Notes: a model not told the origin generated them from the letters alone. 46,730 nt of DNA from Bacilli bacterium (GCA_900755065.1 CAAEFC010000049.1:1-46730), one strand, 5' to 3'. Numbered from the stretch's first letter, positions 1 through 7,908 are shown. Program-made: numbers and translations.

Positions 1-228
1 AATTCTTCCGATCGTTAGAAAATAACAGAGTTCCCGCGTCTTTTTTCTTTTACCTCCTCTAATTTCCCTTTTTCTCTCTTCCTTGTCTCATTCCGCCCTT
101 TTCATGCGATCTCCCGATCGTCTCTTTCTTCCTCTCCTCTTATTCCTCGATCAGGATTTTTCCGTTTGTCGAAAGAAACCGAAATCCGCTTTTTCAAACC
201 GCATACCCGTCTTTCTATAAATTTATAC
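1..228. other. Left-edge stretch without a recognisable gene
   Basis: This pyrimidine-rich stretch (plus strand) holds no open frame with a credible start and ribosome binding site. A purine-rich AGAGGAGG motif is visible on the minus strand near 54-61, but no start codon follows at a usable distance, so I do not call a gene from it. Only this edge of the region is seen; a gene may begin just outside the window. Confidence 0.4.
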
Positions 229-259
229 AAAAAAATCGCGGAAGGACTTTTTCCGCGAT
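229..259 (-). terminator. Rho-independent terminator
   Basis: Read on the minus strand, a 9-bp perfect stem (ATCGCGGAA / TTCCGCGAT, 7-nt loop) is followed by seven T residues. It lies 27 nt after the stop of the small minus-strand frame at 286-372 and does not belong to rubrerythrin, which has its own terminator at 461-495. Confidence 0.75.
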
Positions 260-285
260 TCCATAAAAGATCAAAAATCCGCTAT

Positions 286-372
286 TCAACGGACCGCGGC
301 CGCAAAGAACACGATGAAGGCGGCCAACAGAAGCAAGAGAATATTGAAGATAAAAGCCACTTTGTTATCCAA
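286..372 (-). CDS. Candidate 28-residue single-span membrane peptide
   Basis: This short frame is too small for routine gene calling. From TTG at 370-372 it encodes about 28 residues: a charged start (LDNKVAF), a hydrophobic run rich in Leu, Ile, Phe and Ala, and a C-terminal Arg. It would be one membrane span. It sits between two terminators (461-495 upstream, 229-259 downstream), so it could be its own short transcript. An alternative GTG start lies at 358-360. Against it: there is no ATG, the ribosome binding site is weak (a GAAG-type run about 15 nt upstream), and I see no clear promoter. It could equally be a small RNA locus. No function is proposed. Confidence 0.3.
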   Translation of the reverse strand: MDNKVAFIFNILLLLLAAFIVFFAAAVR

Positions 373-460
373 AAAAATCGTTTCAAACTTTTCTTCTCAT
401 GGCTATATAGATGATCGTAACCGATGAAAACGTCCAAAGTGGGAAGAAGCAAAGACAGAA

Positions 461-495
461 AAAAGAGCCGTCCGGAATCCGGAATCGGCTCTTTT
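461..495. terminator. Bidirectional terminator after rubrerythrin
   Basis: A 10-bp stem (AAAAGAGCCG / CGGCTCTTTT) encloses an inner TCCGG/CCGGA stem. A and T tracts are built into the stem, so it can work in either direction. It lies 20 nt past the rubrerythrin stop. Confidence 0.75.
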
Positions 496-515
496 CGTTT
501 TTTCTCTTTTCTGCT

Positions 516-1064
516 TTATTTAAAATAACGGTTCAGCAGGGCTTCCAGCGCTTTTCCGTGACGCGCCTCGTCGCGCGCCATTTCGTGAACCGAATCGTGA
601 ATGGCGTCGAGATTCAGTTCCTTCGCCTTTTTGGCAATCGCCATCTTTCCATGGCAGGCTCCGTTTTCTCCGGAAAGCATTTTTTCCAGATTCTCTTTGG
701 TCGAACCGGAAACCAGATCGCCCAGCATTTCCTCAAACCGCGCGGCGTGTTCCGCCTCTTCAAAAGCGATTTTTTCCAGCACGACGGCGATTTCCGGATA
801 ACCTTCGCGCAAGGCCTGTCTGGACATCGCTAAATACATTCCGACTTCACTGCATTCCCCGTTGAAATGCGATTTCAGACCTTCGTAAATTTCCGAATCG
901 ACTCCCTCCGCGATACCTAACGCGTGTTCCGCCGGCCACGATAAGGCCTCCTCGACGTAAGGGACCAATTTATCTCCCTTGGCTTTGCAGACCGGGCAAA
1001 CCGGTTCCACGCCGTCCGGAACCTCGAAAACCTGTCCGCATACTTTGCAACGATACTTTGCCAT
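516..1064 (-). CDS. Reverse rubrerythrin (peroxide reductase)
   Basis: This is a non-haem diiron peroxidase that reduces hydrogen peroxide in the cytoplasm of anaerobes, using electrons passed through a rubredoxin-type iron site. The 182-residue protein has the rubredoxin part first (Cys6, Cys9, Cys23, Cys26) and the diiron four-helix bundle after it, which is the reversed domain order. Diiron ligands are visible as Glu70/Glu73, the ExxH of Glu103-His106 and the ExxH of Glu166-His169. AGGAGG precedes the ATG. The PerR-like gene lies 30 bp upstream on the same strand and both probably share the promoter at 1479-1507, which points to peroxide- or metal-responsive control. The terminator at 461-495 follows. 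Confidence 0.93.
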   Translation of the reverse strand: MAKYRCKVCGQVFEVPDGVEPVCPVCKAKGDKLVPYVEEALSWPAEHALGIAEGVDSEIYEGLKSHFNGECSEVGMYLAMSRQALREGYPEIAVVLEKIAFEEAEHAARFEEMLGDLVSGSTKENLEKMLSGENGACHGKMAIAKKAKELNLDAIHDSVHEMARDEARHGKALEALLNRYFK

Positions 1065-1094
1065 CTTTTTCCTCCTCTTTGTTTTTGGCTCGAA

Positions 1095-1445
1095 TTATTC
1101 CCTTTCTTCGTACTGAACGACGAGTTGATAAGAAACGACCTTTTTATCGATGACTTCTTGAATCACCGCATTCAGTTTTTCGGAAAAAATATCCGAAATC
1201 TCTCCGTTTTTCAGATTGACCGCATGCCCGTGCGGAACGACAGAACGATCGTATACACACTTTCTTTCGTCGATTTCGACGCGTCTGATCCGGTTTTCCT
1301 CCGTCAGTTGCCCCAGATTCCGGTAAACCGTGCTGAGCGATACCGAAGGAATTTCTTTTCTGACCTCGAAAAGAATTTCTTCCGCCGTAAGGTGACGGTC
1401 GGATTTCCGCACGCAATCGAGAATAGCCGCTTTCTTCTTCGTCAT
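1095..1445 (-). CDS. PerR/Fur-family repressor lacking the structural zinc site
   Basis: This is a metal-dependent DNA-binding repressor of the Fur superfamily, most like PerR. The winged helix is clear (residues 15-57, with SLSTVYRNL). At 116 residues it is short for the family. The five residues that line up with the PerR regulatory metal site are present: His18, Asp66, His72, His74 and Asp85. The two CxxC pairs that hold structural zinc in Bacillus PerR are absent; the expected first pair reads VNLKNGE, and the only cysteines are Cys11 and Cys63. It is the first gene of a unit with rubrerythrin. A GGAG site precedes the ATG, and a 7-1-7 dyad overlaps its own transcription start, so autoregulation is likely. 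Fur or Zur specificity cannot be excluded. Confidence 0.88.
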   Translation of the reverse strand: MTKKKAAILDCVRKSDRHLTAEEILFEVRKEIPSVSLSTVYRNLGQLTEENRIRRVEIDERKCVYDRSVVPHGHAVNLKNGEISDIFSEKLNAVIQEVIDKKVVSYQLVVQYEERE

Positions 1446-1458
1446 CTTTTCTCCTTTT

Positions 1459-1473
1459 TAGGAATAATTCCTA
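1459..1473 (-). promoter_or_regulatory. Fur/PerR-type 7-1-7 operator
   Basis: TAGGAAT-A-ATTCCTA is a perfect inverted repeat with the 7-1-7 geometry known for Fur and PerR boxes. It lies just downstream of the -10 element, over the expected transcription start, and upstream of the PerR-like gene. Confidence 0.75.
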
Positions 1474-1478
1474 TTTTT

Positions 1479-1507
1479 ATTTTATTGTTTCTAACCCTGT
1501 TTGTCAA
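1479..1507 (-). promoter_or_regulatory. Promoter of the PerR-like/rubrerythrin unit
   Basis: On the minus strand TTGACA (1502-1507) and TAAAAT (1479-1484) are separated by exactly 17 bp. The operator at 1459-1473 follows immediately. Confidence 0.85.
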
Positions 1508-1604
1508 TGCATTTTTTCAAAAAGAGAAAAGACGCTTTACCTGCCCTGCCGATGAGGCGGATCGTTCTTTCTTCGCCCTTCCGAAAAAGCAAACGTTTCC
1601 CCTG

Positions 1605-2942
1605 TCAGGCATATCGGTATTTTTTTCGGTTGGCGATCAAAAAGATCAAGGATACAACGAAAGCCAACGCTTCGGCGATAGAGATCGCCCACCAGATTCC
1701 GTCGGTGCCTAAAATCATCGGCAAGATCCATACGCTCGCCGTCTGAAAGACCAGCGTCCGCATAAACGAGATGATCGCCGATACCGCGCCGTTATTGAGC
1801 GCCGTAAAAAACGCCGAAGCAAAGATGTTCAATCCGGCGAGAAGGAACATAAAGGAGAACAGGCGAAAGGCATGAACCGTCAATGCGCACAAATCGTCAT
1901 CATACCCCACAAAGCCTTTCGCCAACGGAATCGCGAGCAATTGCGCCAAAACCGTCAGTACGATTCCCGTGCTGCCGATCAGAATCAGACTTTTGCGGTA
2001 GATGTTTTTGACTTCCCGATCATTTTTTGCTCCCAGATGATAACTGACGATCGGCGACATTCCGATCGAATAGCCGATGCTGATCGCCAAAAAAATCAGT
2101 TGCACGTACATCAAAACACCATAAGCGGATACGCCGTCCTCTCCAATAAACCGCATCAACTGATAGTTATACAGCATACTGACCAAAGAAGAAGAAATGT
2201 TCGACATTAACTCCGACGACCCGTTCGCGCAAGCCTGCAAAAGCGGTTTGATCCGCCAGATCGGTTTCGTAAAACGAAGGGAACTCCGATTCGGTCCGGC
2301 GAAATAGATCAACGGCACGATTCCACCGATGCACTGCCCGATGCCCGTCGCGACGGCCGCGCCCGCTAAACCCCACTTGAAGCCTGCGACGAACAAGGCG
2401 TCCAATGCCATATTCGTGATTCCTGCCGCAAGCGTAACGAACAATCCGATCTGAGGCTTTCCGGCCGTGATAAAGAAACTCTGAAATACGTTCTGCAACA
2501 TAAAAAAGGTGATGAATCCGATCACGATCCTTCCGTACAGCACGCAAGAATCGATCATATCTTCGGTGGCTTTCAGCAAAATGCACAGCGGACGAAGCAC
2601 CGCCATGCCGACGAAGGTAAAAACAATCCCCAACAGTACCGTAAAGATCACCATCAGGGTAAAATAACTTTTCGCTTTTTCCTCTTCGCCCTCTCCGTAC
2701 ACTTTCGCAATCAATGCGCTACCGCCCGTACCGATCATAAAACCCACAGCACCGAGAATCATGATGACCGGCATAACCAGATTAAGCGCGGCGAACGGGG
2801 TTTTCCCGACAAAATTCGATACGAACAAGCCATCTACCACGCCGTAAATCGAAGTAAAGATCATCATGACGATCGAAGGCAAAACGAATCGCACTAACCT
2901 TGCATAGGTAAAATGATCGGATAATCTGATTTTTTTCTCCAT
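1605..2942 (-). CDS. MATE-family multidrug/toxin efflux transporter
   Basis: This is an inner-membrane Na+- or H+-coupled exporter of the MATE family. The 445-residue product has about 12 hydrophobic segments in two homologous halves, the usual size and form. Typical motifs are an early Phe-Val-Ser-Asn-Phe-Val-Gly turn and repeated Gly/Ala-rich helices. I start at the ATG at 2942 (MEKKIRL), because AGGAGG lies 9-14 nt upstream; a longer frame to 2996 has no such site. A MarR-type regulator lies upstream on the same strand, with 180 bp of hairpin-rich sequence between, a common arrangement for regulated efflux. The substrate cannot be read from the sequence. Confidence 0.92.
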   Translation of the reverse strand: MEKKIRLSDHFTYARLVRFVLPSIVMMIFTSIYGVVDGLFVSNFVGKTPFAALNLVMPVIMILGAVGFMIGTGGSALIAKVYGEGEEEKAKSYFTLMVIFTVLLGIVFTFVGMAVLRPLCILLKATEDMIDSCVLYGRIVIGFITFFMLQNVFQSFFITAGKPQIGLFVTLAAGITNMALDALFVAGFKWGLAGAAVATGIGQCIGGIVPLIYFAGPNRSSLRFTKPIWRIKPLLQACANGSSELMSNISSSLVSMLYNYQLMRFIGEDGVSAYGVLMYVQLIFLAISIGYSIGMSPIVSYHLGAKNDREVKNIYRKSLILIGSTGIVLTVLAQLLAIPLAKGFVGYDDDLCALTVHAFRLFSFMFLLAGLNIFASAFFTALNNGAVSAIISFMRTLVFQTASVWILPMILGTDGIWWAISIAEALAFVVSLIFLIANRKKYRYA

Positions 2943-3040
2943 AGTTTTCTTTCCTCCTCTACACAGTTTCAAAAGTTTCTGTAACGACCGGCGCACGGCA
3001 ACCGGACTTTTTTCAGATTTTATCTTTACCTGAATAAAGA

Positions 3041-3076
3041 ATGCGCCCGGCTATTGCTTAGAATAACCGAGCGCAC
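3041..3076 (-). terminator. Strong hairpin between marR-type gene and MATE gene
   Basis: The minus strand can form a continuous 15-bp stem (GTGCGCTCGGTTATT / AATAGCCGGGCGCAT, a few G-U pairs, 6-nt loop) followed by TCTTTATT. Two smaller hairpins lie just 5' of it (stems GGGCGG/CCGCCC at 3096-3110 and GACTGC/GCAGTC at 3111-3126). It may terminate or attenuate read-through from the regulator into the MATE gene. Confidence 0.5.
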
Positions 3077-3124
3077 CCGACATCTTATCGACTTTGGGCG
3101 GAAACCGCCCGACTGCTGCGGCAG

Positions 3125-3592
3125 TCAGTCCTCCGATGATTTTGATCTGATTAACCTGGACGAAGCGTGAAACGCATTCAGATATTTGTCCGTCAGACGC
3201 AAGAATTCCTTCCGTTCCTCTTCCTCCATCGCGGCCAAAGCCTCCATTTCCGCCTCTTTTACTTTCTGAATCGTCTCCCTTGTAAATTCCTTTCCCGTTT
3301 CGGTGAGCCTTATCCTTTTCTGCCCGCGGTTTTCGTTTGTTTCTTCCAGACATACATATCCGCATCTGACCAGACTTCCGATCGCCGAATGAATCGTTTG
3401 CTTGCTGTAAAACCAATCGTGGCCGAGACTGTATTGCGTGTATTCGGCTTCGGGTTCCGAAAGGACGTACAAAATCCAGAAAACGCTGTCCGATATTCCT
3501 AAATTCCATGCGATCTCATGAAAGATCGAATCCGTTTGTTTGTACTTTTTATTCAGCAAACTGAGCAGATTCCGCAAATCTTCGTTCTCCAT
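3125..3592 (-). CDS. MarR-family transcriptional regulator
   Basis: The 155-residue protein has the MarR winged-helix layout: a dimerisation helix at the N-terminus, a helix-turn-helix around residues 55-80 (YSKQTIHSAIGSLVRCGYV), a wing around 83-95 (ENRGQKRIRLTETG) and a long C-terminal dimer helix. MarR proteins usually repress efflux or stress genes and release DNA on binding a small phenolic ligand. Here the MATE exporter lies directly downstream and is the obvious target. The gene has a consensus promoter, with repeated GGACTATC-like half-sites in and around it that fit autoregulation. The start at 3592 (MENEDL) is preceded by AAAGGTGG. Confidence 0.9.
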   Translation of the reverse strand: MENEDLRNLLSLLNKKYKQTDSIFHEIAWNLGISDSVFWILYVLSEPEAEYTQYSLGHDWFYSKQTIHSAIGSLVRCGYVCLEETNENRGQKRIRLTETGKEFTRETIQKVKEAEMEALAAMEEEERKEFLRLTDKYLNAFHASSRLIRSKSSED

Positions 3593-3605
3593 TTTCCACC
3601 TTTCT

Positions 3606-3701
3606 GATCGTCCTGAATCGGACTATCGTTCGGCATTATATTCTGATTTCGGACGATTGTCAAGCCTTGAAAATAAGTTTCTTGTTCCCAAAAGGACTAT
3701 C
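3606..3701 (-). promoter_or_regulatory. MarR-type promoter with repeated operator half-sites
   Basis: The minus-strand promoter is TTGACA (3658-3663), 17 bp, TATAAT (3635-3640). A half-site GGAC(T/G)AT(C/T) recurs at 3620-3627, 3651-3658 and 3694-3701, and in inverted orientation at 3606-3613. The pair 3606-3613/3620-3627 forms a dyad with a 6-bp gap right after the -10, where a repressor would block initiation. Confidence 0.7.
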
Positions 3702-3863
3702 CTTTCCTAAGGGGGTGCTTTTATCCGAGAAATCAGGAGCAAAAAGGCCCATAAAGGGATGTTTGGACTAATCGGCATTAAACTTTTCAAACTGAACTTT
3801 GAAATTTTCTTCTGAGCGTAAATAAATCCTGATTTTGTATTATCGGAAGTTAATCATCAATTT

Positions 3864-4760
3864 TTAGTATTGCACCTTGAAATAATCAAGGTAAAGTTTG
3901 AATTTGTCTTGCGCCATAAGACAAATGTCGCGTAAGTACCCACGCTCGTTTGTCCATTCTTTCAGCCCGCGATAATAGAACAATTTAAGTTCTTCGTCGA
4001 TAATAAACGGCACGATATTGTATTTTAAACACTCTTTGAAAAGTAACAGTCTTCCGATACGTCCGTTTCCGTCCTGAAAAGGGTGAATACACTCGAATTT
4101 GTAATGAAAGTCCAAAAGGTCGTCGAACGTCTTTTCTTTCCTCGCATTATACTCAAAAAGCAAAGTTTTTATTTTTTCGGCGACTTCTTCGGGTTGCGCC
4201 GTAAACCTATCGCCGACGCTATTCGGCAATCGCTTGTAATCGCCCACGGCAAACCAATCCTGCCGCGCGGCCGTCGTTCCGCTTTTCAATGTGCGATGCA
4301 ATTCCTTTATAAAGGTTTCCGTAATCGACCTTTTTGCGTTTTCAAGAATCAGGTCGATGCACTTAAAGTGATTTACGGTTTCTACAATGTCGTCCACTTT
4401 TACCGTACCGCCGTCAATGCCGATTGTGTTTTTTTCAAAGATATCGCGCGTTTGGTCGTGTGTTAAACGACTGCCTTCCATATGATTAGAATTATACGTG
4501 AATTCGATTTGTACCTTATGGTAAATCCCGCCGGATAATTTCGCTTTCTTTTCTGCCACAAGCACTTCCAAAAGGGTAGTCGGCAATTTTACTTTCTTAT
4601 TTGCTCTATCCGGCTTTTGCGCATCGTCGGGTATAGCCCAAGTCTTGCCCGTCAAAAAAGCGCCGGCTATCTTTCCCAAAGCGCAGTAGTTACGGACGCT
4701 CCGTTCCGATATCCTCCATTTCTTTGCCGTTTCGGGCAAAAAATCGCAATAGACGGGCAT
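3864..4760 (-). CDS. Fic-domain AMP-transferase-like protein with N-terminal HTH and inhibitory motif
   Basis: Fic proteins usually transfer AMP from ATP to a hydroxyl of a target protein. The 298-residue protein carries the full active-site motif HPFQDGNGRIGR (residues 226-237, catalytic His226). The inhibitory-helix motif [S/T]xxxE[G/N] appears as SNHMEG at 91-96, ahead of the Fic core, so it is the self-inhibited class in which the motif is in the same chain. Residues 1-50 resemble a small helix-turn-helix DNA-binding segment (ETAKKWRISERSVRNYC). It stands alone with its own promoter-like sequence (TTGATA 4851-4856, 18 bp, TACAAT 4827-4832). No Shine-Dalgarno precedes the ATG and no in-frame alternative start exists upstream. 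The target protein is unknown. Confidence 0.9.
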   Translation of the reverse strand: MPVYCDFLPETAKKWRISERSVRNYCALGKIAGAFLTGKTWAIPDDAQKPDRANKKVKLPTTLLEVLVAEKKAKLSGGIYHKVQIEFTYNSNHMEGSRLTHDQTRDIFEKNTIGIDGGTVKVDDIVETVNHFKCIDLILENAKRSITETFIKELHRTLKSGTTAARQDWFAVGDYKRLPNSVGDRFTAQPEEVAEKIKTLLFEYNARKEKTFDDLLDFHYKFECIHPFQDGNGRIGRLLLFKECLKYNIVPFIIDEELKLFYYRGLKEWTNERGYLRDICLMAQDKFKLYLDYFKVQY

Positions 4761-5071
4761 CGAATTTAATTTATTTTTGCCGTTATCGGATGTTTTTTAC
4801 CTCATTCATTATGCAATTTGAAAACTATTGTACCTACTTGCTTTTTCGCCTATCAACCCATTTGACATTGCAACAAATCCCAATGTTTTCGTGTAAAAAG
4901 GATGCCCAATTTTTTGTATCGATATAAAACTATTCGATTGCGAAAGCATTCGTTTTTTTTTGCGATTTTTTCTGCTATTCCATACAGAATAGCCGTATGA
5001 TTGAAAAATGCATCTACGGGTGCTATGATATCCGATGTACAAACGGATAAGCAGAAATTTGGAGATAAGCG
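4761..5071. promoter_or_regulatory. Divergent promoter region between fic and the GNAT gene
   Basis: This 311-bp AT-rich gap carries the minus-strand promoter for fic (TTGATA 4851-4856 / TACAAT 4827-4832, 18-bp spacer). It also carries the plus-strand promoter for the acetyltransferase (TTGAAA 5001-5006 / TATGAT 5024-5029, 17-bp spacer). No further gene is seen in it. Confidence 0.7.
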
Positions 5072-5656
5072 ATGAATAGCAATTTTGAAATAATCGAATT
5101 ACCTAAGGAAAACTGGAAAGGTGTAAGCATACCATTAGTAACTAGAAGCGATAGTTTCTATGATTTGATCATGGATCCATTGGATTCCAGCGGGTGCAAG
5201 ATTTCATTGATCAGAAAGAAGGCAGAAAAGGAAATCGTTCATACGCCTGAGGAATATGATTTCCCTGATTCCCTGTATCAGGATTATTATGAGAAAGCGG
5301 AAGCCTATGGTGTGGTCAGTGATGACGGGGATTTGCTGGCTTGCATAGAGGTATGCCCCGAAGAATGGTCAAACCGGCTTATGGTAACAGAATTATGGGT
5401 AGCCGACGGACTCCGCAAGAAAGGTATCGGAAAAAGACTGATGGACAAAGCAAAAGAGATTGCCATAAAGCAAAAAAGGCGGGCCGTAATTTTGGAAACA
5501 CAATCCTGTAATACGAACGCGATCGATTTTTATCTTCACGAAGGATTTGAACTGATTGGTTTTGATACCTGTTGTTATACAAACCATGATATTAAAAGAC
5601 GGGAAGTAAGAATCAATCTCGGATACTTTTTCAACAAAGAAGAAAAGAGTCGGTAA
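5072..5656 (+). CDS. GNAT N-acetyltransferase, streptothricin-acetyltransferase-like
   Basis: The 194-residue protein is a GNAT-fold acetyl-CoA-dependent acyltransferase. The acetyl-CoA loop is RKKGIG at 115-120. The C-terminal block LETQSCN...DFYLHEGFELIGFD is very like the same part of streptothricin acetyltransferases of the Sat family, so a role in acetylating an aminocyclitol or lysine-type amine is possible but not shown. GGAG precedes the ATG, and a good promoter lies at 5001-5029. It points towards the ABC transporter gene, which ends 58 bp away on the other strand; no clear terminator lies between them. It may be a resistance gene or a general amine acetyltransferase. Confidence 0.83.
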   Translation: MNSNFEIIELPKENWKGVSIPLVTRSDSFYDLIMDPLDSSGCKISLIRKKAEKEIVHTPEEYDFPDSLYQDYYEKAEAYGVVSDDGDLLACIEVCPEEWSNRLMVTELWVADGLRKKGIGKRLMDKAKEIAIKQKRRAVILETQSCNTNAIDFYLHEGFELIGFDTCCYTNHDIKRREVRINLGYFFNKEEKSR

Positions 5657-5714
5657 ATTCAAATGGGTGTAAAGGTTGGAATTCTCCTGTAAATCCTTTC
5701 CAAAGCCAATACAA

Positions 5715-7817
5715 TCATTTCAGGGAATCATTATTTTTCAGGGAGGCAGCCCGGTTCATCTTGCTGATTTTCAGCAACAAGGCAGTCAAGGATAAAACCA
5801 GTTCCACGACGGTGATTCCCAAAATCAGCGCGATAAAACCGAATCGAAGGGTCATCGGGGTCAGAATCAGTTTGTAGTAATCGGAAAAGATGTGATTCAC
5901 GATCGTATTTACCAGCGCGTTAAAAGGAAGAATGAGGATAAAGGCCAGCACGATCGGAAAGAGAGAATCCAGCAGAAAAACGTTGAATATGCTGGATTTT
6001 TCAACTTTAAAGCAAAGCAGAACGGCGATCTCTTTTTTAAACTTCGTCAGACTGGAAATGACGTGATTCAGAAGGCTGAAAACCGAAATAACGGCGAATA
6101 TTCCGCCGATGATGAAAAAGACATTTTTAAAAAAGAGCAGGGTGGATAACGTGGCTTCCGAAGAGTCGGCCGCGGTTCCGTTCGCCACCAGATTATGCTT
6201 ATACGCCTTTTGAAAAATCTCTTTGCTGTACTCCTCAAAGAAAATGGTTTTCTCGGAATTGTCGATTCTTTGTTTTCCATAGTCGGTTAACATTTCTCTG
6301 GTGGCTGTTTCATCAAAAAATAAAATTTGTTCGCTGATTCCGACGACGGTGAACATTTTGGAGTCAAACTGCTTCTCTCCGGTATACGTATTATATCGTT
6401 TTACAAACGAAAAAGTTCCTTCCCGACTGAGAATCTCTTCGTAGGAGAGACCGGCAAAATAATCCTCGCAAAGTCTTTTCGGAATCACAATCTCGTTGGG
6501 AGAATCCGGAAGATTTCCGCATAAAAGCGCCGTATCGTAATAAGAGTCGGCCCTGACGTATTGGGGATTGTAGGTGAGATAGGAAGTGGTGGCTTCCTCA
6601 GATGAACTTTTGATCACGATCTCATGATTTCCATACAAATTTCCGTTTAGTTTTTCAAAAGTGGCTTCGTTTACCGCTAAGGTTCTGCTCTCTTCAACGC
6701 TTTCCGATCGGACGACGCGGATTTCCAGATCATCCGCATAATAGAGTTGCCCGATGCTCTGATCTTCCGGATACCCTGAATATAAAACGGCTTCATTTTC
6801 ACCCAGATTCTCGACGCGGGAAATCTCGATATCATTCACGACAAAATTGTCCCCGTCCGCATTTTTAAAATAGAACATCTGCGGACAATACCGGATCGTT
6901 TCCGGATTCATTATATCCAGTATTTCATCTGAAACCCCCACTTTCAACGAATAATACCTCGTGCAGAATTCGACCTTATCGATTTGATTGTCGCGATAGG
7001 TCCGATAGGTAAAACCGGCTTCATCGATCGTGGCAAGGGAGAATACGACCGACAGAAATAAATACGAAAAGAAAATAAAAACTGCGGTCATCGCCGTCTT
7101 CAACTTGCTGACTTTCAGAATGCTTTTCAACAGTTTAAAACTCTTTTTGCAATTCAACTTTTTGCTATGCGACACAGGAGATACTGCGGTTGAAACCTCA
7201 TTCTTCTTTTCCGCATGAATCTGATGTTCGTCATCAATCCGGATAACGGTATCAAAGGTTAATGCGTTTTCCACTTTCTGATGGCTGGAAATCAAGATCA
7301 GTTTTTTAGCCGCGTATTGCTTTAAGCAATCGCATATGATACCGATCGTTTCGGAATCCAGATTGGCAAACGGCTCGTCAAATACGAGGATATTCTCCTC
7401 TTGTAAAAGCGCTCGGGCGATCCCCACTCTGGATCTCTGGCCTCCGGAAAGATCGCAGACGATATCCTTGCTGAACGCACGGATTTTCAAGATTTCCAGA
7501 ATTTCCTCAATCGCCTGATCGTCTTTATCGGTGGTGATTCGAAGGTTATCGATAACGGAAAGATTTTCAAATAACTTATTTTCCTGAAAGAAAAAAGCGG
7601 AATAATCCAGTAAAGAGTCTACTTCGGTTTCATCATGAAAGATCTTTCCTGTGTCCGGTTGATCCAGACCGCAGATACAGTTTAAAAGCGAGGTTTTTCC
7701 GCTTCCGGAATTCCCGGAAATCAGAACCAGTCCGCAGTCATTAAAAGAAAAATCAGCCTTTAAAAAGGCAAGATTTCCATTCGGATAAGTTTTGCTGTAA
7801 TCGACGAATTGATACAT
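5715..7817 (-). CDS. ABC transporter, ATPase fused to FtsX/MacB-type permease
   Basis: One 700-residue chain joins an ABC ATPase to a membrane part. The ATPase has Walker A GNSGSGKT at 35-42, signature LSGGQ near 123-127, Walker B ILVFDEP and an H-loop His (SSHQ). Four spans follow: one after residue 240, then an extracytoplasmic domain of roughly 300 residues, then three near the C-terminus. That is the topology of FtsX/MacB-type transporters, which extrude or mechanically act on peptides and lipoproteins rather than import. The ATPase part is shorter than usual. The promoter is TTGACA (7903-7908), 16 bp, TAGACT (7881-7886), and a dyad lies in the leader. The Shine-Dalgarno is weak (AGGAC). 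No partner gene is adjacent, so it may act as a homodimer. Confidence 0.88.
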   Translation of the reverse strand: MYQFVDYSKTYPNGNLAFLKADFSFNDCGLVLISGNSGSGKTSLLNCICGLDQPDTGKIFHDETEVDSLLDYSAFFFQENKLFENLSVIDNLRITTDKDDQAIEEILEILKIRAFSKDIVCDLSGGQRSRVGIARALLQEENILVFDEPFANLDSETIGIICDCLKQYAAKKLILISSHQKVENALTFDTVIRIDDEHQIHAEKKNEVSTAVSPVSHSKKLNCKKSFKLLKSILKVSKLKTAMTAVFIFFSYLFLSVVFSLATIDEAGFTYRTYRDNQIDKVEFCTRYYSLKVGVSDEILDIMNPETIRYCPQMFYFKNADGDNFVVNDIEISRVENLGENEAVLYSGYPEDQSIGQLYYADDLEIRVVRSESVEESRTLAVNEATFEKLNGNLYGNHEIVIKSSSEEATTSYLTYNPQYVRADSYYDTALLCGNLPDSPNEIVIPKRLCEDYFAGLSYEEILSREGTFSFVKRYNTYTGEKQFDSKMFTVVGISEQILFFDETATREMLTDYGKQRIDNSEKTIFFEEYSKEIFQKAYKHNLVANGTAADSSEATLSTLLFFKNVFFIIGGIFAVISVFSLLNHVISSLTKFKKEIAVLLCFKVEKSSIFNVFLLDSLFPIVLAFILILPFNALVNTIVNHIFSDYYKLILTPMTLRFGFIALILGITVVELVLSLTALLLKISKMNRAASLKNNDSLK

Positions 7818-7839
7818 AAAGTTGCTGTGTCCTGTTCAA

Positions 7840-7908
7840 TGGAAACCATTTGAGAAATCGTTCCGTTTCCACTGCCTTTCAGTCTAGCAAATCTGTTCTT
7901 TTTGTCAA
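7840..7908 (-). promoter_or_regulatory. Promoter and leader dyad of the fused ABC transporter
   Basis: The promoter is TTGACA (7903-7908), a 16-bp spacer and TAGACT (7881-7886). The inverted repeat TGGAAAC / GTTTCCA (7840-7846 and 7865-7871) lies just downstream of the start point and could be an operator or an RNA hairpin. Confidence 0.6.

Noticed and set aside
166..833. Two plus-strand frames at the left edge (82 and 140 codons)
   Set aside because: They run antisense through the rubrerythrin gene or across terminators and have no start signals.
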